Positions 1-4,750 of a DNA stretch of 5,212 nt are shown piece after piece; position 1 is the stretch's first letter; each line of letters starts with the position of its first letter. Both the position numbers and the translations under genes were made by a program. The stretch is from Caldora sp. SIO3E6 (GTDB lineage: Bacteria; Cyanobacteriota; Cyanobacteriia; Cyanobacteriales; Coleofasciculaceae). Where the stretch lies: assembly GCA_010672185.1 (NCBI GenBank), contig JAAHHL010000589.1, positions 1 through 5,212 of the forward strand, read 5' to 3'. Below the pieces are notes generated by a model, which did not search any database, was not told the origin of the DNA, and saw only the letters and a list, made by a program, of their open reading frames with translations.

Positions 1-1
1 T

Positions 2-193
2 CTCTTGGGTGCTAGAGAAGATAGTTTTTATGCCGAGCCACCAATAGAGCATTTAGACATTTGGCGATCGCCTCATCTCTGCCAAGGTTACTGGATTCAC
101 CCCACAGCCAATGGTATACCTGAGCACCGCACAAAGATTACTGCTGCTGAATTTATAATATTTCTCATTGGGGAAGGTCGAATTGAGAATTGA
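2..193 (+). CDS. C-terminal end of an unrecognised protein (5' partial)
   Basis: The reading frame is open from the left edge (the codon before the first possible TTG start is CTC) to a TGA at 191-193, so this is most likely the last ~64 residues of a longer gene. The residues look like real protein: rich in aromatic and charged residues, with SFYAEPPIEHLDIWRSPH, then QGYWIHPTANGIPEHRTK, then a hydrophobic stretch FIIFLIGEG. A HIP1 site (64-71) lies in frame. I do not recognise the family and assign no function. The last four residues (R-I-E-N) and the stop codon lie in the GAATTGA array at 180-212, so the natural C-terminus has probably been altered or replaced by the repeat. A short independent gene starting at TTG (position 5) is possible but less likely, because no ribosome binding site can be seen before it. 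Confidence 0.55.
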   Translation, partial: LLGAREDSFYAEPPIEHLDIWRSPHLCQGYWIHPTANGIPEHRTKITAAEFIIFLIGEGRIEN

Positions 194-212
194 GAATTGA
201 GAATTGAGAATT
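180..212. repeat. GAATTGA heptamer array (STRR type), 4.7 copies
   Basis: Four perfect GAATTGA units (180-186, 187-193, 194-200, 201-207) are followed by a partial GAATT. The period is exactly 7. The TGA in the second unit is the stop codon of the upstream reading frame. Short tandemly repeated heptamers are an established feature of many cyanobacterial genomes. Confidence 0.95.
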
Positions 213-243
213 TACGTTTAATGCGAATTAAATTGCACATATT

Positions 244-306
244 GTAGGGGCGGGTTTAGGGACAATCTAGGCCATTTGACCCGAATATTCCCATCAAAAC
301 CCGCCC
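244..306. repeat. Foldback (MITE-like) element with GTAGGGGCG end
   Basis: A perfect 10-bp inverted repeat, GGGCGGGTTT (248-257) and AAACCCGCCC (297-306), encloses 39 nt, and an inner GGGA (259-262) / TCCC (289-292) pair can extend the stem. The left end carries GTAGGGGCG (244-252), which recurs at 466-474 and, inverted, at 3860-3868. A competing small hairpin, CCGCCC (301-306) with GGGCGG (310-315), overlaps the right arm. The layout is like the 66-bp element at 3799-3864. Calling it a non-autonomous mobile element is inference; no target duplication is evident. Confidence 0.6.
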
Positions 307-395
307 GTCGGGCGGCGCATCAACCGCTACGAAGGTCAGAAACAGGTCAAATTCTTCCTCTCCGCGTCCCCGCGTCAAAATCCCCTTGCAGCCAG

Positions 396-455
396 AGTGT
401 TTCTTAGGAGCTCCTGAGGAGTGCTTCGCGCCCCCAATTGAATGGGAGAAACACT
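396..455. repeat. Inverted repeat with inner 10-bp palindrome
   Basis: AGTGTTTCT (396-404) and AGAAACACT (447-455) are perfect 9-bp inverted arms around 42 nt. Just inside the left arm is the palindrome AGGAGCTCCT (406-415), which overlaps TCCTGAGGA (412-420) and is followed by GTGCTTCGCGC. It is probably another palindromic intergenic element; function unknown. Confidence 0.55.
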
Positions 456-473
456 TTGGGGAGCAGTAGGGGC

Positions 474-515
474 GATTAGCCATTAGCCATTAGCTATTAG
501 CCATTAGTCATTAGC
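474..515. repeat. CATTAGC-type heptamer array, 6 units
   Basis: The units are GATTAGC, CATTAGC, CATTAGC, TATTAGC, CATTAGT and CATTAGC in unbroken 7-bp phase. The array ends 28 bp from the futA stop codon, on the 3' side of that gene. In the futA mRNA sense the unit reads GCTAATG. The first unit overlaps the last base of a GTAGGGGCG copy (466-474). Confidence 0.92.
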
Positions 516-543
516 TTTAAGCGTGTTTCTCGAGAGTACAAGA

Positions 544-1635
544 CTATTTCCAACCAGCACGATCCATCAGCTTAACTGCCTCTGGGTTATTCTTGCCGAG
601 AGCTGCAACATTAATTTCCGATTCTTGAAACTCCCCAAATTCAGCAACAGTAGGATTGGGATCGACACCAGTTACTGCAGCAATTTCATTGTTAGCATTG
701 GCATAAACTTCCTGTGCCTCCGGAGTCGCAAGGTACTCTAAGAATTTAATGGCGCTTTCTTGATTGGGAGAAGTTGCAACCACACCACCTCCACTAATAT
801 TGATATGAGTGCCATCTTCCTCCTGATTGGGAAAGAAAACTCCAACTTTGGCAATCATTTCCTGAGTTTCTGGCTTATCTGACTGCTGGAGTCGAGCTAC
901 ATAGTAATGATTAACTAATGCTAAATCACAAACACCTGCTGCTACTGCTTTGATTTGTCCAACATCATTGCCTTCTGGTGGGCGGGCAAAGTTATCGACG
1001 AAACCCTTTGCCCACTTTTCTGTCTCCTCTATGCCATCTTTTTCAATCATGGCGGCAACTAGGGACTGATTGTAAATATTCCCTGAACTGCGCACACAAA
1101 CCCGTCCCTCCCACTCAGGCTCAGCTAAAGCTTCGTAGGTAGATAATTCCTCTGGCTTAACTTTTTCCTTGTTATAAACCATGATCCGCGTCCGCTTGGA
1201 CAAGCCAAACCATTTACCATCGGGGCTGCGCAGGTTTTCTGGAATTGCTGACTCTAGCTCTGAAGAAGCAATCGGTTGTAGAATCTCTGCCTCTTCTGCT
1301 CGCCAGAGACGACCTGCATCTACAGTAATAAATACATCTGCTGGGCTATTTGCCCCTTCCGTCTTAATCCGTTCGATCAATTCATCTGCTGAACCTTCAA
1401 TGATATTGACCTTGATGCCTGTCTTTTCAGTGAAGTTGTCGTACAATTCATCATCGGTGTCGTAGTGACGGGATGAGTAGAGGTTGACTTCTCCTACTTC
1501 CGCTGGGTTACCAGTACCTTGGTCTTCACCAGTCCTTTCTGAAGAAGTTTGCCCACTACATCCCACGGTGACTAGAAGCGCTAGTCCTGCGAAAATGCTG
1601 ATTACACTGTGTCTAGTCAAGAGGTCCTTAGTCAT
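544..1635 (-). CDS. futA: FutA-type periplasmic iron-binding lipoprotein of an Fe ABC transporter
   Basis: This 363-residue protein is a class II substrate-binding protein of the FutA/FbpA family, which captures iron in the periplasm for the FutB permease and FutC ATPase; neither is encoded in this window. A short basic N-terminus and a hydrophobic core (residues 11-25) end in V-G-Cys26, a plausible lipobox, followed by an acidic, Gly/Ser-rich linker to about residue 48. The expected iron ligands are present: His57-Tyr58 (SSRHYDTDDELY), Tyr188 (GNIYNQS) and Tyr244-Tyr245 (NHYYVARL). The spacing (130 and 56 residues between tyrosines) matches what I recall for Synechocystis FutA1. Cys180 and Cys236 flank these ligands and may form a disulfide (inference). 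There is no twin-arginine motif, unlike FutA2. The ATG at 1635 sits in a degenerate heptamer repeat without a ribosome binding site. An in-frame TTG at 1620 preceded by AAGGA (spacer 4 nt) would give a shorter, equally good signal peptide. Confidence 0.93.
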   Translation of the reverse strand: MTKDLLTRHSVISIFAGLALLVTVGCSGQTSSERTGEDQGTGNPAEVGEVNLYSSRHYDTDDELYDNFTEKTGIKVNIIEGSADELIERIKTEGANSPADVFITVDAGRLWRAEEAEILQPIASSELESAIPENLRSPDGKWFGLSKRTRIMVYNKEKVKPEELSTYEALAEPEWEGRVCVRSSGNIYNQSLVAAMIEKDGIEETEKWAKGFVDNFARPPEGNDVGQIKAVAAGVCDLALVNHYYVARLQQSDKPETQEMIAKVGVFFPNQEEDGTHINISGGGVVATSPNQESAIKFLEYLATPEAQEVYANANNEIAAVTGVDPNPTVAEFGEFQESEINVAALGKNNPEAVKLMDRAGWK

Positions 1636-1648
1636 TGGTCATTTGTCA
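1628..1648. repeat. Degenerate TTNGTCA heptamer array, 3 units, over the futA start
   Basis: TTAGTCA, TTGGTCA and TTTGTCA run in 7-bp phase and differ only at the third base. In the futA sense they read TGACAAA-TGACCAA-TGACTAA. Each junction creates an ATG, and the annotated futA start codon (1635-1633) is one of them. The array is short, so chance cannot be excluded, but the unit type resembles the other heptamers here. Confidence 0.65.
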
Positions 1649-1668
1649 GATGAGCTTAACTTTTAAGT

Positions 1669-1697
1669 ATTGTAAGTCTAATGCAATAACTTCTCAA
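1669..1697 (-). promoter_or_regulatory. Probable sigma70-type promoter of futA
   Basis: Read on the minus strand, a -35 element TTGAGA (1697-1692) is followed after exactly 17 nt by a -10 element TACAAT (1674-1669). Each matches consensus at 5 of 6 positions. Transcription would start near 1662, giving a leader of about 27 nt before the ATG at 1635. No other hexamer pair as good was found in the divergent region. This is prediction from sequence only. Confidence 0.6.
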
Positions 1698-1701
1698 TTA
1701 T
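1684..1701. promoter_or_regulatory. Imperfect dyad over the futA -35 box, possible operator
   Basis: The 18-bp segment AATAACTTCTCAATTATT has outer arms AATAA/TTATT and matches its own reverse complement at 6 of 9 half-site positions. It covers the -35 hexamer. futA-type genes are commonly repressed by Fur under iron sufficiency, and an AT-rich dyad here fits that, but the match to the 19-bp Fur consensus is weak (about 8 of 19). The regulator identity is a guess. Confidence 0.25.
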
Positions 1702-1734
1702 TTATCTCAATTTTTGCTATTTACTTTCAAATAA

Positions 1735-1740
1735 AAGGAG
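1735..1740 (+). promoter_or_regulatory. Ribosome binding site that fixes the dprA TTG start
   Basis: AAGGAG, with a 6-nt spacer (AAACAG) before the TTG at 1747, is a strong Shine-Dalgarno sequence. It supports the non-ATG start, and the resulting N-terminus matches DprA proteins. I see no convincing -35/-10 pair for dprA in the AT-rich divergent region. Confidence 0.8.
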
Positions 1741-1746
1741 AAACAG

Positions 1747-2859
1747 TTGCTAGAAGAGCGCACCTATTGGCTGGCGTGGTCGCAAATTAAGGGCGTTGGG
1801 CCGGTGTTAATGCGGCGACTACAGCAGTATTTTGGTTCACTGGCAACCGCTTGGGCAGCACCGAGCAAGGCTTTGGCAGAAGTTGCAGGATTGGGAGTGC
1901 AATTGCTAGAGGCAGTGGAGCAAGGGCGATCGCAACTGCATCCAGAGCAATTCCTAGAGCAACATTCTCTCAAAAATCCTAACTTTTGGACACCAGCAGA
2001 TAAGGAATATCCCCGCTTGTTACTAGAGATTCCTAATCCACCACCGGTGTTGTACTATCAAGGGCAGGTTAGCCTCCAAGAAAATCAAGGCATTAAGCCG
2101 ATGGTGGGTATTGTGGGTACTCGTAATCCGACAGAATATGGATGTCGATGGACTCGTAAAATTAGTGCTACTTTAGCTAAGCAGGGCTTTACCGTAATTT
2201 CCGGCATGGCAGCAGGAATTGATACCCAAGCCCATCGCGGCTGCTTAGAAGCCGATGGACGCACCATAGCAGTTTTCGGTACAGGAGTTGATGTCGTCTA
2301 TCCCTGGAAAAATCAGTCTCTGTACGAAAAGATTAAGGAACAGGGGTTAGTACTAAGTGAGTATCCCGCTGGTACTCAGCCCCATCGCGCCCATTTTCCC
2401 CAGCGCAATCGTATTGTTGCGGGTTTGAGCCGCGCACTTCTAGTGATGGAGGCTCCTAAAAAGTCTGGAGCACTAATTACTGCTCACCAAGCCAATGAGT
2501 TTGGTAGAGATGTCTACGCTTTACCAGGTTCTCTAGATAATCCCAAGTCTGTGGGCTGTTTGGGACTATTAAACTGGGGAGCTCAGTTAATTTTAAATGA
2601 GAGGAATTTGCTAGAAATGCTAGGAACGATGCCGGATCTTGATGCAGAATTAGAACCGTCACCGTTAGCTCAAGAGCTACTGGAGTTAGAACCAGAATTG
2701 TCACAAGTGTTGCAAGTTGTTCCATCAGAACCAATTCACTTTGATCTCATTGTGCAGGAAACAGGAATGTCAGCAAGTTCGGTTTCCAGTGCTCTGTTGC
2801 AGTTGGAACTGAAGGAATTAGTATCTCAGTTACCGGGAATGCGCTATCGGCGATGTTAG
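1747..2859 (+). CDS. dprA: DprA/Smf DNA-processing protein
   Basis: DprA binds incoming single-stranded DNA in the cytoplasm during natural transformation, protects it and loads RecA. The 370-residue protein has the usual domain order. An N-terminal helical SAM/HhH-like domain spans ~1-75 (IKGVGPVLMRRL at 14-25). The central Rossmann-fold DprA domain (~80-290) carries the family motifs: VGIVGTRNPTEYG (120-132), SGMAAGIDTQAHRG (152-165), FGTGVDVVYP (177-186), FPQRNRIVAGLS (217-228) and SGALITAHQANEFGRD (240-255) leading into YALPG. A C-terminal winged-helix domain (~325-370, with TGMSASSVSSAL) is of the type found in many cyanobacterial DprAs. Length is normal and no frameshift is seen. The TTG start is chosen from the strong AAGGAG site. 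One HIP1 site (1926-1933) lies in frame. It diverges from futA, with no functional link apparent. The stop TAG is followed within 2 nt by a TTTGTTG array. Confidence 0.96.
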   Translation: MLEERTYWLAWSQIKGVGPVLMRRLQQYFGSLATAWAAPSKALAEVAGLGVQLLEAVEQGRSQLHPEQFLEQHSLKNPNFWTPADKEYPRLLLEIPNPPPVLYYQGQVSLQENQGIKPMVGIVGTRNPTEYGCRWTRKISATLAKQGFTVISGMAAGIDTQAHRGCLEADGRTIAVFGTGVDVVYPWKNQSLYEKIKEQGLVLSEYPAGTQPHRAHFPQRNRIVAGLSRALLVMEAPKKSGALITAHQANEFGRDVYALPGSLDNPKSVGCLGLLNWGAQLILNERNLLEMLGTMPDLDAELEPSPLAQELLELEPELSQVLQVVPSEPIHFDLIVQETGMSASSVSSALLQLELKELVSQLPGMRYRRC

Positions 2860-2861
2860 TA

Positions 2862-2917
2862 TTTGTTGTTGGTTTTTGGTTGTTTGTTGTTTGTTGTTTG
2901 TTGTTGGTTATTGGTGT
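2862..2917. repeat. TTTGTTG-type heptamer array, 8 units, just after the dprA stop
   Basis: The eight units in exact 7-bp phase are TTTGTTG, TTGGTTT, TTGGTTG, three perfect TTTGTTG (2883-2903), TTGGTTA and TTGGTGT. The array begins 2 nt after the dprA TAG. The perfect units are central and the outer units are degraded, consistent with internal expansion by slippage. Confidence 0.93.
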
Positions 2918-2956
2918 CAACTTCAACTGAAATCCTTGCCTCGCCCTGTAAAAATA

Positions 2957-3009
2957 GCGATCGCATCTCCATATTCATTTTATTTGGTTTGGATAATATT
3001 GGCGATCGC
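2957..3009. repeat. Two HIP1 octamers (GCGATCGC), 37 bp apart
   Basis: Perfect GCGATCGC sits at 2957-2964 and 3002-3009; both continue into CAT. Further copies are at 64-71, 1926-1933 and 3265-3272, five in all. HIP1 is an established over-represented palindrome in many cyanobacterial chromosomes and is the main taxonomic clue in the window. Confidence 0.9.
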
Positions 3010-3158
3010 ATGATTATATTGCTTTTTGCTTACATCTTCTCACCATTCCTTCAACCGCCGTAAATTTAAATCTCCTCAAAATATTTTATTGGTTGTGATT
3101 TTCGTGATTTTTGGTTATTATATTAATAATGGAATAGATGTGCGCCTGTAAAGTATGA

Positions 3159-3293
3159 ATTGCTATTGCTGACTTCAAGAGAGACACACTAGATATATCT
3201 CTGAAGGAATTACAGCTGTTGCACCGGGGGATATCAGTGGGGTTAAGACCTGATAAACTACTGGGCGATCGCGTTCTACTTCTGGCGTATTGA
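3159..3293 (+). pseudogene. Possible C-terminal gene remnant, 44 codons
   Basis: A short open stretch between two in-frame TGA codons (3156-3158 and 3291-3293) translates to a protein-like sequence: a charged start (IADFKRDTLDISLKELQLL), then HRGISVGLRPDKLLGDRVLL and a final A-Y. It has no Met, TTG or GTG near its beginning with a ribosome binding site, so it would be a decayed end rather than a gene. I do not recognise the family. HIP1 (3265-3272) falls in frame, giving G-D-R, as is usual for HIP1 within cyanobacterial genes. A 44-codon open frame can occur by chance. Confidence 0.25.
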
Positions 3294-3448
3294 CAAGTTA
3301 AGGTAGAATTTTCTCTGCTGCGTAAGCAGGTAGACACAATTAATTACCCATTTCCGGAAATAAAAGCCTTACGGTATAAGGGTAACAGCATTCGAGAATA
3401 GGCAAATAATTCTGTGTAGTTGCTTATAATGTATGCAGTTATTTCCGC

Positions 3449-3503
3449 AGTCCATTTTAATGGACTTAAACTATTAGCCCGGAGTTTAAACTCCGGGTGG
3501 GCT
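3449..3503. repeat. Two-hairpin palindromic (REP-like) element
   Basis: First hairpin: AGTCCATTTTAATGGACT (3449-3466), with perfect 8-bp arms. After a 9-nt linker comes a perfect 20-bp palindrome (3478-3497), CCCGGAGTTT with AAACTCCGGG. AG stands before it (giving AGCCC, 3476-3480) and GGGCT (3499-3503) follows, allowing an alternative longer pairing. This tandem-stem layout resembles dispersed intergenic repeats I associate with cyanobacterial genomes and REP elements handled by IS200/IS605-like Y1 transposases; no such transposase is present in the window. No T-run follows, so it is not a standard terminator. Confidence 0.65.
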
Positions 3504-3629
3504 GGGAAACTGATAAAAAATCTTGCAATACCTCAGCTTAGAGGAATTAACTAGGGCTTACTGATAGTTGGAAATGCAACAAGAAACCCAGTGGAATGCT
3601 CCCTATTATTGGGCAGCTTTTACCCTTCA

Positions 3630-3698
3630 GGGAGAGTGGAGGTGAGGAAGATGGGGAAGTGTGGGGGGTGTGGGGAGCTGGAGGAGGAAGAAAAAAGT
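3630..3698. repeat. Purine-rich, G-run tract
   Basis: The + strand is almost entirely purine, with G runs of 4, 6 and 4 within 3653-3675 and GGAGGAGGAAG after them, ending in an A-run. Similar low-complexity G/A tracts occur between cyanobacterial genes. No exact period is visible. A two-layer G-quadruplex is possible but untested. Confidence 0.5.
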
Positions 3699-3737
3699 TA
3701 CAGCACATTGCAAGGAAATGAAGTACAAATATTAAGG

Positions 3738-3765
3738 TAAAACTCTTGTGGGATAAAACTCTTGT
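3738..3765. repeat. 12-bp direct repeat TAAAACTCTTGT
   Basis: Perfect copies lie at 3738-3749 and 3754-3765 (offset 16 bp, 4-bp gap GGGA). They could be a local duplication or a paired protein-binding site upstream of the dipeptidase gene; the distance to its start (about 175 bp) and the intervening foldback element argue against a simple operator. Confidence 0.5.
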
Positions 3766-3798
3766 CTTAATACTAGACTTCTTGCATAAATCCGGTCA

Positions 3799-3864
3799 GG
3801 GCGTAGCATTGGCGGAAGAAAACTTTGATTTTATGGGCAATATGCCAGTGCCAATGCTACGCCC
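3799..3864. repeat. 66-bp foldback (MITE-like) element with 15-bp perfect inverted arms
   Basis: GGGCGTAGCATTGGC (3799-3813) and GCCAATGCTACGCCC (3850-3864) are perfect 15-bp inverted repeats around a 36-nt loop that itself contains GGCA-ATA-TGCC. The right end extends to CTAC (3868), so the inverse strand starts GTAGGGGCG like the sites at 244 and 466. It lies about 70 bp upstream of the dipeptidase start. The size and architecture parallel the 244-306 element, but the internal sequence differs. Confidence 0.75.
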
Positions 3865-3938
3865 CTACAAACTATTATCGAATGAGTGCAAGAAGCTAAT
3901 CTCTCTCCCCCAGTTATCTCTGCTCCCCCAACTTTAAG

Positions 3939-4634
3939 ATGAAACCTTATCACCAGATTCCTATCCAAGAATGTGGAGAACTCCTTGTTCCCATTCCTGT
4001 AGAACAGTTTGCTGTAGAGTCACCTCACCCCTACCAAAAATTGGGGGCACCTTACGGAGATGCTTCCCCCTACTTTCTGCGCCAAACAGTTCTAGCTGCT
4101 CTGATTGAAGCTCAAAACCAACTGCAACAGCAACATCCTCATTGGCGTCTCCAGATTTTTGATGCTTATCGACCGATATCTGTGCAACAGTTTATGGTTG
4201 ACTATACCTTTGCCGAAGTAGTTCAGGCAAAGAACATCGAACCAGAAACTCTTTCGGAGGAGCAACAGCAGGAAATTTGGCAGCAAGTGTATCAATTTTG
4301 GGCACAGCCTAACTACGATCCGATGACACCGCCACCCCATAGCACCGGTGCAGCAGTAGATGTGACTTTAGTGGATGCTACTGGTACTCCTGTTGACATG
4401 GGTTCTCCTATTGATGAAATCTCACCCCGTTCCTATCCTAATCACTACGCCTCTCAGCCAGACAAACCTTATCATGCTCATAGACAGTTGTTGCGGGATG
4501 TTATGTGTTCAGCCGGTTTTCTTCGTCATCTAGAGGAGTGGTGGCATTTTTCCTTAGGAGATCAAATGTGGGCATGGTTATACAATCAAGAAAATTTAAC
4601 CTCCAAACAGAAGGCTCGTTATAGTCGTTTTTGA
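3939..4634 (+). CDS. vanX: D-alanyl-D-alanine dipeptidase (VanX/DdpX-type, peptidase M15D)
   Basis: This zinc dipeptidase family hydrolyses free D-Ala-D-Ala, a peptidoglycan precursor, in the cytoplasm. The 231-residue protein carries the complete active site seen in VanX. Arg78 lies in FDAYRP. Zinc ligands His134 and Asp141 lie in PHSTGAAVD. Catalytic Glu200 and zinc ligand His203 lie in EEWWHF. The spacings (7 residues from His to Asp, 59 from Asp to Glu) match VanX closely; the Arg-to-His segment is about 11 residues longer, with a Gln/Glu-rich helical insert near 100-118. No signal peptide is visible. The ATG is chosen because MKPYHQIPIQECGELLVPIP matches the start usual in cyanobacterial homologues; no clear Shine-Dalgarno precedes it. 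No vanH, vanA or regulator genes are nearby, so a role in dipeptide or wall recycling is more likely than glycopeptide resistance (inference). The stop is followed after 2 nt by the GGTTTTA array. Confidence 0.93.
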   Translation: MKPYHQIPIQECGELLVPIPVEQFAVESPHPYQKLGAPYGDASPYFLRQTVLAALIEAQNQLQQQHPHWRLQIFDAYRPISVQQFMVDYTFAEVVQAKNIEPETLSEEQQQEIWQQVYQFWAQPNYDPMTPPPHSTGAAVDVTLVDATGTPVDMGSPIDEISPRSYPNHYASQPDKPYHAHRQLLRDVMCSAGFLRHLEEWWHFSLGDQMWAWLYNQENLTSKQKARYSRF

Positions 4635-4636
4635 AA

Positions 4637-4727
4637 GGTGTTAGGTTTTAGGTTTTAGGTTTTAGGTGTTAGGTTTTAGGTTTTAGGTGTTAGGTGTTAG
4701 GTTTTAGGTTTTAGGTTTTAGGTTTTA
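4637..4727. repeat. GGTTTTA/GGTGTTA heptamer array, 13 units
   Basis: Thirteen unbroken 7-bp units begin 2 nt after the dipeptidase TGA. Every unit is GGTTTTA or GGTGTTA, differing only at the fourth base, in the order G,T,T,T,G,T,T,G,G,T,T,T,T. It is followed by GGG and 23 bp before the next array. The unit resembles plant telomere repeats in composition only. Confidence 0.97.
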
Positions 4728-4750
4728 GGGAAGTCAATGCAGCTCTCTTT

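Larger units (their letters stand above)
213..543. other. Repeat-rich intergenic region without a gene
   Basis: This 331-bp stretch between the partial gene and futA shows no convincing coding sequence on either strand. Going rightward it holds an AT-rich spacer, a foldback element (244-306), a G+C-rich segment with the phrase CTCTCCGCGTCCCCGCGTC (near 359-376), a second inverted repeat (396-455), a copy of GTAGGGGCG (466-474) that merges into the CATTAGC array (474-515), and a 28-bp spacer to the futA stop. No T-run follows the stems in either direction, so none is a clear intrinsic terminator. Confidence 0.7.
2918..3938. other. 1-kb intergenic region between dprA and the dipeptidase gene
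   Basis: I see no convincing intact gene here on either strand. Contents in order: two HIP1 octamers (2957-2964, 3002-3009); an AT-rich segment; a short coding-like remnant (3159-3293) carrying a third HIP1 (3265-3272); small hairpins CTGCT/AGCAG (about 3317-3331) and CCTTA/TAAGG (about 3367-3381); a two-hairpin palindromic element (3449-3503); CTCCCT (3599-3604) paired with AGGGAG (3629-3634); a purine-rich G tract (3630-3698); a 12-bp direct repeat (3738-3765); a 66-bp foldback (3799-3864); and a C-rich leader to the dipeptidase gene. The mixture suggests a graveyard of repeats and decayed sequence. Confidence 0.7.

Noticed and set aside
256..483. Minus-strand open frame of 75 codons in the first intergenic region
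   Set aside because: It spans both inverted repeats and part of the heptamer array; composition and lack of a start signal argue against a gene.
2863..3063. Open frame of 66 codons after dprA with a hydrophobic, Val/Leu/Cys-rich start
   Set aside because: Its first ~18 codons are just translation of the TTTGTTG array, the rest is low-complexity, and there is no ribosome binding site or recognisable domain.
3086..3337. Minus-strand open frame of 83 codons in the large gap
   Set aside because: Ser/Arg/Asn-rich with no recognisable motif or ribosome binding site; the opposite strand at 3159-3293 looks more protein-like.
3425..3430. Perfect TATAAT as a promoter
   Set aside because: No acceptable -35 hexamer lies 16-18 bp upstream, and no gene follows within 500 bp; the nearby TTGACA at 3290 has no -10 partner.
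3478..3503. Intrinsic terminator from the GC-rich palindrome
   Set aside because: No U-run follows on either strand at the proper distance, and it is not adjacent to a gene end.
3746..3937. Open frame of 63 codons just upstream of the dipeptidase gene
   Set aside because: It runs through the 66-bp foldback element, has no ribosome binding site, and its sequence is not protein-like.
4637..4727. Telomere-like repeat (resembles TTTAGGG)
   Set aside because: The unit is TTTTAGG with TGTTAGG variants, internal between two genes, and one of six unrelated heptamer arrays; it fits cyanobacterial STRRs, not a chromosome end.
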